64,000 nt of DNA from Monosiga brevicollis MX1. Lineage: Eukaryota > Opisthokonta > Choanoflagellata > Craspedida > Salpingoecidae. The DNA is taken from contig NW_001865045.1 in NCBI RefSeq assembly GCF_000002865.3, forward strand, positions 91,831 through 155,830, in the 5' to 3' direction. The position numbers were made by a program, and so were the translations under genes. The notes beneath the pieces are model-generated. The model searched no databases and was not told where the DNA came from. It saw only the letters and a list, made by a program, of their open reading frames with translations. Of this stretch, positions 12,001-23,200 are shown piece after piece; the first letter of the stretch is position 1, and each line of letters opens with the position of its first letter.

Positions 12001-12605
12001 AATGGAGCAGAGCAAACACTTGCAGGCGGTCGAGTCGTCGGTCGTCAAACTTTCCTCGCAGTTGATGCAGACGGCATTTTTAGAGAGTGCAGTCTGGCAT
12101 TGCTCAAACTGATGGCCGTTGATGGCGGCGAGCAGCGAGGCGTCGTTGGTGGCCTCGGCGTTTTCATCAGCTTCGCCTTCAGGCCCTGGTGCGGGTTGTG
12201 ATTCGGCGCCCGGTGCCTCGGTGTGTTGTGGCGCAGATGCTGTTGCGGCAAGCTGGAGAGAGCGTTGTGAGGCTTGTCGCAGATGCTAGGAGCGCGGGAC
12301 AGCGGGCATGGTCAAGCGTGAGGTCAAACACGATGCTACGCGCTGCAGCAAGTTGGTGAAGTCGAAACAGCCGGTCATGACCAAGAAAAGCAAGACTGAG
12401 ACACAGGGCAAGAAGCAAGCGCAAAGCGGGGGCAGACCTCGAGAGTGACCACATCTCCCACGGGAAGCTCGTTGTCCTCAGCCAGCGCCTCCTGCGCAAA
12501 GCGAATCGCCAGGTCGCGGCTGGCTTCGGACTGGCGGGTGATGAAAAGAAGCGCGCTCTTGAGCTGGAACAAGCTCATCGAGCTCGGGTCCTGGGAGCTC
12601 TCCAT
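9098..12605 (-). CDS. Protein tyrosine phosphatase flanked by two C1 zinc domains
   Basis: Ten exons, 12605-12438, 12252-11927, 11820-11566, 11424-11214, 11126-11022, 10936-10860, 10742-10351, 10155-9579, 9463-9373 and 9262-9098, join in phase to 788 residues. A first C1-type zinc finger (about 103-153) has the spacing H...C-x2-C...C-x2-C-x4-H-x2-C...C. An acidic stretch (about 190-260) follows, then a classical PTP domain (about 330-610). The PTP carries YINANF, the WPD loop (WWRAWPDQGVPE), the P-loop HCSAGVGRTG with nucleophile Cys541 and Arg547, and the Q loop (QTPVQYVYIH), so it should be catalytically active. A basic Ser/Arg/Pro linker and a second C1 (about 708-756, HDFVTKTYVRETKCDECNEV then CKRCQINIHHYCLKNVDPDC) end the protein. 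C1 domains bind diacylglycerol/phorbol esters or act as protein modules, so lipid-regulated membrane recruitment is plausible but inferred. The junction before the second C1 is phase-supported but could differ. Confidence 0.85.
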
Positions 12606-12943
12606 GGCCACGGCTTGATGCCCTCGAGTAAACTTGTCACCTCTCACTCGGATTGAAAAATAAAAAACCGCGGCGATGGCTGTGCTCGGAAGCTGAGCTT
12701 CAAGTCTCTCAACGCGCACCACCAAACGTCAACGTGCTGGAGCCGGCGGCAAGTTTGACCCAAACGCGAGGGGGGCGCCGGTAATTCCAACGTTTAGCTC
12801 AATATGGCAGCAAGGCAAGGATCCTCAACCCCGCCCTGGTTCCTCATCCAACACCATGGGTCACAACAGACAGGCACGATGCTCCACGCGCACGCGCGCG
12901 TTGCCAGTGAGTCGTTCCCGCCTCTCTCACTCTCTCTCTCTCT

Positions 12944-12981
<38 letters not shown>

Positions 12982-13469
12982 CGTCGTACACAACAAAAAT
13001 TCAAAAAAAAAATTCAAAAAAAAAAAAAAGATGCAGAGAGATGGAATAATGAAGATGGAGAGGCAGAGAGATGGCAGTCTGACGAGGATGGTCAGAGATG
13101 AGGGAGCCAAGTTGTTGATCTTGGAGAAAAACAAAGGTGAAAGTACACCAAGAGAAGAGAGACATGAAAAGTCAGGGCGTGCTCACAGAAAGACACATTG
13201 AGTGATATGAAGAAAAGAGAGAAGAGCCATGAGTGACACCTGTGTTGTTGTGGTTGCCAACGTTGACCTGATTTGGCAGTGTGATAACGGGGGCTGAGCA
13301 AGATGAACGCAGCTCGCTGCCATGAACGCTCAGCCAGGAGATCAATTAATAGAGTGCACGCGTGGCGCGATGGCCGCGCGCGGTCAGCCGGCCGACGAGG
13401 GCAGGCGCTGAAGACGCCACTACGGGCAGCTGTGAGCAAGGGGGCGGATCCTTGCCAATGTAGAGCAGC

Positions 13470-13507
13470 TTGACCAATTGACCAATTGACCAATTGATTG
13501 ATCAACC
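13470..13507. repeat. TGACCAAT tandem array (CCAAT-box-like)
   Basis: Three head-to-tail copies of the 8-mer TGACCAAT followed by TGATTGATCA. Each unit contains CCAAT, the core of NF-Y sites in animals. Binding is not demonstrated. Confidence 0.6.
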
Positions 13508-13954
13508 CATTTCCCCACGGGGCCGGAGAATTTATCCAGCTGGTGCCCCCTTCCTAGCCCGCACAACTCGTGTTTGGAGCTTCGGCGCCACAGACGCGGC
13601 ATCGATGACGACGGGCCGCTGCCGTCTCCGTGTTGTTGTCTGAAGCACAAAGTATTATACTTTTACTATTGCTGACATTTTGTTTGTGGTTACGACTTTG
13701 GAACAACTCACAGGAGCGGGGAAATGTGTATTGGACGGTGGATATTAATCCATATAAAACAATTGAGAAACTCGGTCCAGCTCTTCGCCTAGTGTTTCAG
13801 TGGAAGAACAAAAGAAACTTGAGGTCTTTTGTTCCGCCCCGGCCGTATATACAAAAGAAACCACAAGTGTGAGAAATCTAACGTTTATATAACTTTAAAC
13901 ATGCTGTCGAGTGTGATATACCTGTCATCAACGTGTGACAACTCTGATCTGCAC

Positions 13955-14104
13955 AGTGAGAGAGAAAGACAGAGTGCGAGAGAGAGACAGAGCCAGAGAG
14001 ACACACAACACAGAGAGAGAGAGAGAGACAGAGAGACAGAGAGGGAGACAGACAGAGACAGAGAGAGACAGAGACAGAGACAGGGACACAGACACAGAGG
14101 GATA

Positions 14105-14154
<50 letters not shown>

Positions 14155-14231
14155 CAGCGGGAGAGAACACTTTCCGAGCGAACGAACGAACGGGACGAAC
14201 GGACGAACGAACGGACGGGAACGAGGACGAA
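13955..14231. repeat. GA/CA dinucleotide and GAAC tetranucleotide repeats
   Basis: Purine-rich (GAGACA)n from about 13955, a (CA)n block at about 14107-14139, more GA, then GAAC/GGAC tetramers at about 14178-14231. The last of these ends 40 bp before the CapZ alpha ATG, so part is likely transcribed as 5' UTR. Confidence 0.9.
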
Positions 14232-14270
14232 TAGCATTTGGCAGACCGCGTGCAGATAGTACCCAGTACC

Positions 14271-16107
14271 ATGGCGGATTACGATGAAGATATCCCGGCT
14301 GATGAAAAGGTGAGCATGGGGTTGAGTTGCAGCGACCTCGGAATCTTGGTCCTTCTGCCATTGGGCGCACTGGTGCCGTGGTGCGGTGCGCCGCGCAGCC
14401 AAGCCATCTCTCTCGTTTTGCCTCCGCCCTTGTTTTGCAAACATACATACGATGCGGATCAGGATCGCAGCGTGGTCTGCTGGTTGAGACGGCGCACGCA
14501 TAAGCTGCGACGTTGTCGTGCGCTTTTGACGGGCGTTCTGTGCTGGGGCCAATGCGGTGTCTTTCGCGGCCAGGGTCAACTGTGCAAACTGGACTAGCCA
14601 CAACCAGCGATGCTTGATACGGCGGCAGTCGCGTGTGTGCCTCTATCAGTCATTTTTTGAGATGTAATGGCACACTGCTGCCATGGACACGACCCCATCA
14701 ACCCAAACAGAAACACACACTCGCGCTCAACAACTCAACAACAGGCACTGGTTCGCAGACGATCAACTGTGCGTGCCAACTGCTCACGAATCTTCCACTG
14801 GTCTGGTTGATCTAGGTCGCCATCGCCTCGGACTTTGTGATGAATGCGCCTCCTGGCGAGTTTAACGAGGTTTTCAACGGTGGGTATCGCTCAGGGCAAG
14901 CCAAGAGTTGTCCGTTTATTTCTCGGGCTCTTTTGCTTTCCTGTCGCCTTTGTGTGTCGTGGTTGGCGCACGCGCCCACATGCCCGCGACCGCCTCCTGA
15001 TGTCCAGTTTGTCTCCACCTGGCCCCACAACCTTGCAGATGTCCGTGTCCTGTTGAACGACGATGCCCTTTTGAAAGAGGGTGCTGCAGAGTACGTTTAC
15101 TTGCCTTTGATTGTCATCAACCTTCTCGATCGCGTTGTGGATTTTTTTTTTTTTTTTCCGTTTGTGTGTTTTGTGTTTACGGGCGTTTCTGTGTGTTTTC
15201 TTGGGGATGACTCATCCTGGTCGCCTTTGCCTTCCTCTCGCTCTCTTCTCCCTCTCTCGCTCCCTCTGTCTCTTCATCTTGCACAGGGCTTTTGTCAACT
15301 ACAACGAGGAGAGCTTCACGCCGGCGCAACTGGATGATGACAGCAAGGTACTCATCACGAAGCATGGCCGTCAGAGCGACGGACGCTACATCGACCCCAA
15401 GACCAAGCAAGTCTTCAAGTTTGATCACCTGCGCAAGGAAGTGTCGGATCTGGAGGCTGCTGCGGGCGCTGGTGCCCATGAGGAGCTCCGCGCTGCCGTC
15501 GAGACAGAGGCAGAGACCTACGTCAAGGACCACTACCACACGGGCACCACCAGTGTGTATGATACGGACGCCGGCATCGTGGTGTGCGTTGAAGACCACA
15601 AGTACCAGCCCCGCAACTTTTGGAATGGTCGGTGGCGTTCTGAGTGGACCGTGTCGCCTGATGGCCAGGTGATTGGCAAGCTCTACGTCCACGTGCACTA
15701 CTACGAAGACGGCAACGTTCAGCTGCGCTCGTCCAAGGAAATCACGGACACAATCAAGGTTGATGATGCGACCAGCGCCGCCAAGGCACTTTTTAAGATT
15801 GTCCTGGCTGCCGAAAACGAGTATCAGGTGTGTTTGCGTCGCCATACCTGCCGAGTCCTGTCAATCTCAAAGCCCATTCCCATGTCTGTGTGTCGTCAAC
15901 CTCTGTGGCCATGTGCATGTGGTGTCTATCCGTGGTTCTCACGCGGTGATTGGGACGACTCGTCTGTAGACGGCCATTTCTGAAAACTACAACACCATGT
16001 CAGAGACGACCTTCAAGGCCCTGCGCCGAGCTCTGCCCATTACGCGCAGCAAGGTGGATTGGAACAAGATCCTCTCGTACAAGATTGGCAAGGAGCTCAA
16101 AAAGTGA
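14271..16107 (+). CDS. CAPZA: F-actin capping protein subunit alpha (CapZ alpha)
   Basis: Five exons, 14271-14309, 14816-14879, 15039-15090, 15287-15827 and 15970-16107, join in phase to 277 residues, close to the 286 of vertebrate CapZ alpha. It forms a heterodimer with CapZ beta that blocks barbed ends of actin filaments. Diagnostic segments are [20 protein letters not shown] near the N-terminus, the central [20 protein letters not shown], and [15 protein letters not shown] with [17 protein letters not shown]. The C-terminal actin-binding tentacle is [19 protein letters not shown] then [10 protein letters not shown]. The start ATG opens a 13-residue first exon ([13 protein letters not shown]). 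Frame and family agree throughout; no odd features in the protein. Confidence 0.97.
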
Positions 16108-17393
16108 GCTTGCCTGGATTCGTCACTCAAGGTCAAATGTTGGGGTGGTGTGTCCTTGGCAGTGTGTTTTGTTCAAACACATGCCCTGCCTGCACGGCAC
16201 AACGGCGGCGTTGAATGTTGTGTGAGCCGTTGTGGCCGGCGTTTAGTGTGATGTGATGTGTTCTTCTGTGACCTGTGGTCGTTTTTGGCCTTTGCCAATT
16301 TTTTTAGTGTCTTTCGAGATATCCTTGTGAGACAAACCTTCTTCTGGTCGTTTCATCACAGGGGCGCCAAAAGAGGCGTTTAAAAATTCAAACCCTCTCT
16401 TAGAAGTACCTCGGCCTTGTTTGGAATCAGAACTTGTGCCAACCTTGAATCACGCATGTCCGTGGACCAGCGTGTTGGTTGTAAAACAAAAGCCGGAAGG
16501 ATGGTTTCCAAAAAAAAACTCGATTTCAAATCGATGCGCCCACATGGCGGGGCAAGGGGCCAATAGCGGCCGCCGTGGCGTCACAATCATCAGCCATAAC
16601 AAAAGGGGGGGGGGGGAAGAACGGCAAAGGCTAACACACGAAGCAACATCAAGGCGGGTGCACAACCAAAGCGCACACCCGCGGCAAGGAAATGCGGGAC
16701 AACAGTCATAGGCGAATATCAAATGAAGACGATACTCTGGGGTTCGAGAAGATCAAGAAGAAGCGATTCAATCAGGGGCTATTGAAAAAAAAAAAAAAGG
16801 AGACAAGAGTAGAAAAAACAACGGAGAAACCAGAACGGGTCATGGCGCACACACGCACTATGTGACCCTATCACACACGGTCTTTGTGCACGGGTTCACA
16901 GGGTTCTTTTCCTTAGAGAATAAAAGACTGAAACAAAAGCAAATGGTCAACATGGCGAGACGGATGCCGGCCGTTTCTCGCAGGGAGGTTCTCACTCGTG
17001 AGACAAATGTCGGGAAATAAAACAAGTGCTACAAACAGCAATAGACAGACACAGGCGTCAGCTGTTGGCCAGCTGTGCCATGCTCGACACACGGGCCAGC
17101 AACAAGGCGACACAAGGAGACTGGGACAAGGGGCGCCATGCCAAGGCACAGCCAAGACATCCGCAGGACAGGCCGCGTGTCCGTCGCAGACGAGACACGT
17201 GGTCCTTGGCTGCTCGTTGACAAGGGCGCCTCGTCTCTCAACGCCTTGCTCGTGCTGGTGGCATCAAGCAGAACAAGCAACAGGCTGCAGCTGAGCTAAC
17301 AGACATTTCTTGACAGCACAATACATGAACATGCACACCTATTCCACCGACCCATCTCACAGAGGAGAGCCACACGCGCAAGAAGTGGGGCGT
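16108..17393. other. Convergent intergenic region (CapZ alpha / Tob 3' flanks)
   Basis: 1.29 kb between two stop codons. It contains a perfect small palindrome (TCGATTTCAAATCGA near 16519-16533), a G8 run near 16610 and an A14 run near 16785. No exon-like ORF. Probably 3' UTRs. Confidence 0.5.
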
Positions 17394-18179
17394 TTAGGCA
17401 GTGATGGCCGGAGGAAAGGCGGGGGTGTTGTTGCCAGCTGAGGGGGCAGTGATGGTGAGGGCCTTGGAGCGGCGGGTGCGCATGGGGGAGGCGTTGAAGC
17501 GTTGGCTCGCGTAGTACTGTTGGGATTGTTGATATTGGGGATGGCGATAGGGACCCTCGTGGGCGGCGGAGGAAGCGTAGGGGTTGTAAGCCGCCATGTT
17601 GGGGTGTGCGTGGTGAAGATGTGAGGGCGAGCCCATGGTCGCCAGGACGGCAGGAGGCATGTCCGGGGAAAGGTTGGCGCTCAAGACGGGGCTGTTGGCG
17701 GCGCTGGAAGTGGCTGAGGCTTGACGCGAGAGACTTTCCTTGATGAGGAGCTGGTCGCGCGCGTCATCCTCCTGCTGCGAGGCGCCATTGAGGTTGAGCA
17801 TGTACACGGGGGCTTCGGCGCCGAGGCGAACGGAGACGGCGCGGGGGTCCACCCAAATGGTCCACTCGCTGACGAGGCCGGAAGGGTCGACGGGAGTAGC
17901 AGCTCGAGGGGTGGCCGCGGTGTCGTTGGCGGAAGAAGGTGGGGTGTTGGCAGCCTCGAGGGCAGAGCGGACGACCACGCAGGGTTTGCGTGGCTCGTGG
18001 TGCAGGCAGCGAAAGGCCTGGCCGCGGCTGGGCGAGTCGGCGTACCAATGGCCCTTGTAGCGACGGCTCAGTTCATCCTGGACCGTATCGAGAAAGGCGT
18101 CCGATGCCGGGCATATCTCGAGCTCCGAGGTGTAGAGCTGGCGGAGGAAGCGAGTTGCGCGTTCAATCTCAACCTTCAT
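17394..18179 (-). CDS. TOB: BTG/Tob family anti-proliferative protein
   Basis: A single coding exon of 261 residues. Tob/BTG proteins bind the CAF1/CNOT7 deadenylase of CCR4-NOT and promote mRNA deadenylation, restraining proliferation in animals. The N-terminal about 115 residues form the BTG domain: MKVEIERATRFLRQLY at the very start as in the family, then RRYKGHWYADSPSRGQAFRC, and WTIWVDPRAVSVRLGAEAPV (box B). After that the protein is low-complexity, rich in Ser, Ala, Pro, His, Tyr and Gln (for example QYQQSQQYYASQRF). Open frame continues upstream of the Met, ending at a plausible acceptor after a T-rich tract at about 18235. A 5' UTR intron or one more N-terminal exon is therefore possible. 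The ATG at 18179 was chosen because it aligns with the family start. Confidence 0.92.
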   Translation of the reverse strand: MKVEIERATRFLRQLYTSELEICPASDAFLDTVQDELSRRYKGHWYADSPSRGQAFRCLHHEPRKPCVVVRSALEAANTPPSSANDTAATPRAATPVDPSGLVSEWTIWVDPRAVSVRLGAEAPVYMLNLNGASQQEDDARDQLLIKESLSRQASATSSAANSPVLSANLSPDMPPAVLATMGSPSHLHHAHPNMAAYNPYASSAAHEGPYRHPQYQQSQQYYASQRFNASPMRTRRSKALTITAPSAGNNTPAFPPAITA

Positions 18180-18323
18180 CTTCTCCGGTGGCAAGGTGGC
18201 AACGTCGACGGGTTCTGTGGTCTCGTCAAGCTGAGGTCGTATTCAAAAAAAAAAAAGAAGACGACCGTGGGACGGGGGGTTGGCAACCACACAAAAAGTC
18301 TTTGATGACCCAAAAGGGCAGCG

Positions 18324-18353
18324 ACAACAACAACAACAACAACAACAACAACG
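18324..18353. repeat. (CAA)n microsatellite
   Basis: Ten CAA trinucleotides in the Tob 5' flank. Confidence 0.95.
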
Positions 18354-19100
18354 ATGTCAACACACACAGGAATGTCTTGGAAATGAGCTGTTCCTGTCGC
18401 GTGGTGTCACACACACTCACACACACGAGAGAGAGTGTGTGTGTGTGTTGGTGTGTTGGTGTTGGTAGTAACCAAAGACAACAAGAGAGAGAGAGAGAGA
18501 GTCAAAAGAATGTGACTTGGTCTCTACGAATTGTTTGTGCACACACACACAATCAAACAGATTGAGTGGGAGCGTAGGGAAGGGGGGACACACAAAGCAG
18601 ACGAAAAGGGTTGTCTGGAGGGCGGGGACGTGTGCCGGGCGATGGGGGGAGTGCGCAGACAAAAAAAATGCTCAGAGGCACGGGGTGGTGCGGGCCAGAG
18701 CTGGCAGCGATGCTAGAGCGGGGCAAGCGGGCGTGTGATGATCAGCGCAGAAGAAAAATGGCGTCAGGGCAGAGCTGGAGCAAAGAGAGGAGAGAGAGCA
18801 CACTAAGCAGAGACAGGACCAGCTTGACATTCTTCAACAAGGCAAACTCCAAGCCAAACTAAGAGACGGCACCTGTCAACCACATCCCATCAGAGAAAGC
18901 TAAAGGCCCATCACGATAAGGTGATGATGGTGTTGGGGGTTCACGGTGGAAGGAGCGCGCAAGCACTAGGCACTTACATGTTAAAGGCAAAGGCAATGGG
19001 CAAAGCGTAAGGCGCTTCCCAAGAATAGCACACATGCAGTCGTAGTGGAAGAAGAACAACAAGGGGGGTGATCATTGAATTACGTGTGCGGTTGGATGAA

Positions 19101-19165
19101 GTTTAAGCTTGAATAAGCTTGACTAAGCTTGAATAAGCATGAATAAGCTTGAATAAGCTTGATCA
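19101..19165. repeat. TAAGCTTGAA tandem repeat
   Basis: Six consecutive degenerate copies of a 10-nt unit (TAAGCTTGAA, with TAAGCTTGAC and TAAGCATGAA variants). Each copy centres on the palindrome AAGCTT, which the one variant unit changes to AAGCAT. Confidence 0.9.
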
Positions 19166-19741
19166 GCATTACCATCATTATCATGCACCTTTGGCTTGGG
19201 CTTGGGTTTGGGCTGTGCGCGCTGCCTTGGCAGGGAAGGAGACGGAACGCCGGGTCGTTGACGTGATCATCACTCTGTTCCTTCGACGACGCCGGACGGG
19301 TCGAAATCAGTATTTGTGCGGCGCTTTCTCTCTTTCTTTTTTCAGTGGGGTGGGGGAGACTCCGGGAACACCACGGCCCTTGGCGTCCAAGGCGAAAACG
19401 CGCGCGTCCAACCGTTTTGGCGCTCGCGCGAGAGTCCCCCATACCCAACTGCATGCCCAAGCTTATTCCACCATTCCAACTGCCATACCTCCACTCGACC
19501 CCCATACGGCGCGCAACATCAACACGAAGCGGTTGGGAACAAGAGAAGGAGAACAAGAAGGGAAGGAAGGAAGGAAGGGTGATGGGGGTTCGGCTTGTGT
19601 TCTTGCAGGTAAAGCCCCAACACGAACAACATACGTAACCGCGGTCATCTCGCTTCTCCAAAAACACTGGTGACAACAGCTGTTGTACAATTCTTGCTCC
19701 ATGATGCAACGTCCACAATCACGTCATCACATATGACAGCT

Positions 19742-19870
19742 GGGCAGAAGACTGGAGAAGACTGGAGAAGACTGGAGAAAGAGGGGACTCGCGGGGAGAC
19801 TCGCAAAGACTCGCAAAGACTCGCAAAGACTCTCGGAGACTTGCAGAGACTGGTGGAGACGAGTGGAGAC
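19742..19870. repeat. GACTGGAGAA / GACTCGCAAA tandem repeat
   Basis: About a dozen imperfect 10-nt units in two variants, all beginning GACT, giving helical-turn periodicity on one strand. Confidence 0.85.
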
Positions 19871-20229
19871 GTGCAAACATCAACAAACACAAGGGAGTGT
19901 GCCGCATTCTCTCTTCTGTGTGTGTGCAGCGCACATGCCAGTGAGCGGCGGCAGAGGTGCGAGTGAATGGCGATCGGGCTGCGGCTGTGATTTGAGCAGA
20001 CCCCTGCTCCTTGGCAGATCCGATGCTCATCCCTGTGTCTGTATCATGCCGCGTCTTTGTTGTGTTGATTCAAATCTGCACCGCCGTTCGGGGGGCCGAG
20101 ATTCGACCGGTCGTGTGATTCGACGCTCCGCTCACGATTTGATTTCCCTGGCCATGGCCGAACGTAATCATGATGTTGTTGTCTTGGATCTCGCTCGCAG
20201 CAGACCAAAAGCGTGTGCCACCTTCAACC

Positions 20230-23200
20230 ATGGGCCGCTACCAATCGTGCTCGGCGGCTGCCGTCCTTATTGCACTGACGGCCACACTCTGCGTCGTCAC
20301 TGCCGACAATCTCATGGTTGACCATGACAAGCAGAGTCAACCCTTACATGCCATCGGTGGCCTCTCAGGTCCGTTGCTACACGCTTTCCCTACCTGCAAT
20401 CTCTGCTGCACATGTGCACTCGACAACCGCCAGAATGGCTGTCCTCTTACTCACCCGCATGTGCTTGGCTCGTGCGGCGCACACATCTGGGGGCGGGGGG
20501 CATTGTCTTCAAAGGAGGCGGGGCGACGACTCGACTCCTGGTCGACTACGTCGAGCCGGCCCGCACCCAAATCCTTGATTACCTCTTTGTCCCCAACTTT
20601 GGCGCCTCCCTACAGCTCCTCAAGGTGGAAATTGGTGGTGATTCGCAGGTTGGTCGACATGCATGAACTAAAACACGCGTACACGCACACGTGGATAGCG
20701 CTATCGCCTCCCCTGCCGACCCGGCTCACCCCTTGGCCAACCCCCAACCCCCAACCCCACCTCCTTTCTCAGTCTACGGACGGTACCGAGTCCAGCCACA
20801 TGCACTCGCCTGATGATCTCGACTATCAGCGCGGCTACGAATGGTGGCTCATCCAGGAAGCCAAGAAACGCAACCCCGACATCAAGATCTATGGCCTGGT
20901 ACGTGTTAGACGCGTCTTTCATTGACCCACCCTAGCCCGCTTGAATGCGGCCCACCGCCCCCTCCCCATGCTCGCGCGCCCACTCGCCTCAATTTCCTTT
21001 GATTTCTTTGTAGCCTTGGGCTTTTCCTGGCTGGGTTGGCGAGGGCTCCGGCTCACCCTTTCAATACCCCAATCTGACTGCCAACTACATTACCAAGTGG
21101 GTTGATGGTGCCAAGTACACGTACGGCTTTGATGTCGACTACATTGGTGTCTGGAACGAGCGCAGCTCAGACTCCACCTACGTTCAAACCCTGCGCAAAT
21201 TTCTCGACGAGGCCGGCTACAACAACACCAAGATTGTCGCTCGCGACGGTGGCGCTGACATTTGTGATGACCTCGCCAAGGATCCTGACTACAACGCGGC
21301 CGTCGACATTATCGGTCTCCATTACCCCTCTGATTACTCAAACTACTCCACCTGCTACAACCTGAGCAAGCCCATCTGGGCCTCGGAGGAGTCCAGCTCC
21401 TATGACGATCTGAACGGCGCTGCTTGCTGGGGTCGTATCATCACCTCTCACTGGGCCCTGTCCAAGATGACCGGTACGCTTGTGGGCGCTCCACCCCTCC
21501 ACCGACCACCGAGTCCCCCTCCCCCCCATTCTTGCATCCACTTTTTTGACTCACCCATAATGTCTCTTGCTTCTTGCCTCTGGCCTCTGGCCTCTGGCCA
21601 CTTGCCTCTGGCATAGCGAGCATCATGTGGAATCTCGTTGGTACGACTCGTTCCACCCTCTCCAAGGGCGCGGCCTCTGCTCGCCTCAATCCCTCACCTC
21701 GTTCGCCTCTGCTTGCCAGGCTCCTACCTGCACGGTACCAACTGGTATGCCTCCTCGATGATGACGGCCGTGGAGCCCTGGTCGGGTCACTATGAAGTCA
21801 ACCCCGTCATCTGGGCCACCGCCCATGTAACGCAGTTCACCAAGGCAAGCTCGCTCTTGGACCCAGCAACCCAGCAACCCACTTTTCACAAGGAACTGAC
21901 GCTTCCTCCTGCCCCACAGATTGGCTGGATGTACCTTGAAGATGGCTCTGGCTCGGGCCAGCTGCCTCAAGGTGGCTTTTATGTAGGTTTTCCGCACGCA
22001 TACAAGCCCCGAAGCGGAAATAGCTCCCCTCCGTGTCCATGAACCATGCTCATGCCACCCCTGCGGGCCCACAGGTTACCCTGGTGGACCCAGAGAGCAA
22101 CGATTTCACGATTAACGTTGTCAAGATTGATGAGGACCACGCTCCTTGCACTCGCCCCTCCCTGCCCTCGTTCAACGTGTCCGAGGAGACAGTCACGTTT
22201 CAGCTGGCCGCCAACATGAACGCCCCTGAAACCCTCGCCGTGTGGTACTCCAACTTTGAAAACTACACAGATGATGCTCCGATTTTTGAGCGCCAGGCCG
22301 ACGTGGCGGTAGGATCGGATGGCACCTTCCAGCTGCATGTGCCCATTGGAGCCATGTACACCATCTCAACCATCAAGAACGGCCCGCAAAAGGGCTCCCA
22401 TGGCACACCACCGGCCTCGCAGCCCGCCATGCCCCTCCCCATCAAGGACTCTTTCAATGCTTACCCCGAGTCCCAGGAGGCACGTTGGTGGTCAGATCAA
22501 ATCGGCGCCTTTGAAGTGCACCCGGCAACCGACACCAAGCACACCTCCTCCATCATGCGCCAAATGGTGCCGGAGCTCCCCATTGGCTGGTCGGATCATG
22601 GCAGCAATGGCCCCGTGACCATCACGGGCATGCGCGAGTGGCAGGATCTCCGCGTCACCATTTCCGCTTGGATTCCCAACAACGCCAATGATACAGCCGC
22701 CTGCGTGGGCACGCGCCTGGATCAGTCCTGGGCCAACGGCATTGCCTTTTGCATCTACACCTCTGGCAACTACACTCTCTCCATTGGTGGGCCCCAACAA
22801 GCTACGGGCTATCCGGACAACGTCGTTGCGTCAGGCACCGTGCCCGGTGGTGTCAGTGCCGAGACCTGGTACACCATTGCCCTGGAAACCGTCGACACCA
22901 AGGCCAGTGCCTGGGTCAACAACAACTCGGTGTTCTCCGGTGTCACCGTCCGAAACATCGATACCGGATTTGCCGGGTTTGGCTCCAATCTTTGGAAGGC
23001 AGTTGAGTTTGATGACGTTCTCGTGGAGAAGGTGGGCAACCGCTGGAGTCCGCTACCCCACTGCAACGCCGATGCCGGAGCCGTCCTTGCCTTGGCCAAC
23101 TGCACGGTCAATGCTGTCGTCGACGACGCCCAGCGCTTTGAGCTGTTGGCAGACTGGGGCCTACGTCACGTGGCCAGCGGTCTCTGCGCTCAGGCCTCCA

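Larger units (their letters stand above)
12606..14270. promoter_or_regulatory. Divergent intergenic region between PTP gene and CapZ alpha
   Basis: 1.66 kb between divergent starts. It holds a CT-rich tract with A-runs (about 12930-13035), an array of TGACCAAT units (13470-13507), an AT-richer block at 13640-13930, then GA/CA repeats and a GAAC-type tetranucleotide repeat directly before the CapZ start. No credible coding exon. Regulatory role is inferred from position. Confidence 0.5.
18180..20229. promoter_or_regulatory. Divergent intergenic region between Tob and GALC
   Basis: About 2 kb between divergent starts, with at least four kinds of simple or tandem repeat: CAA at 18324-18353, CA/GT at 18410-18470 and 18540-18552, TAAGCTTGAA units at 19101-19165, and 10-nt units at 19742-19870. 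No ORF in it looks like a spliced gene. Regulatory role inferred from position. Confidence 0.5.

Noticed and set aside
22033-22075. Start of GALC at the ATG at 22033
   Set aside because: This ATG lies in the last intron. Upstream exons carrying the catalytic Glu residues join in phase at 22075.
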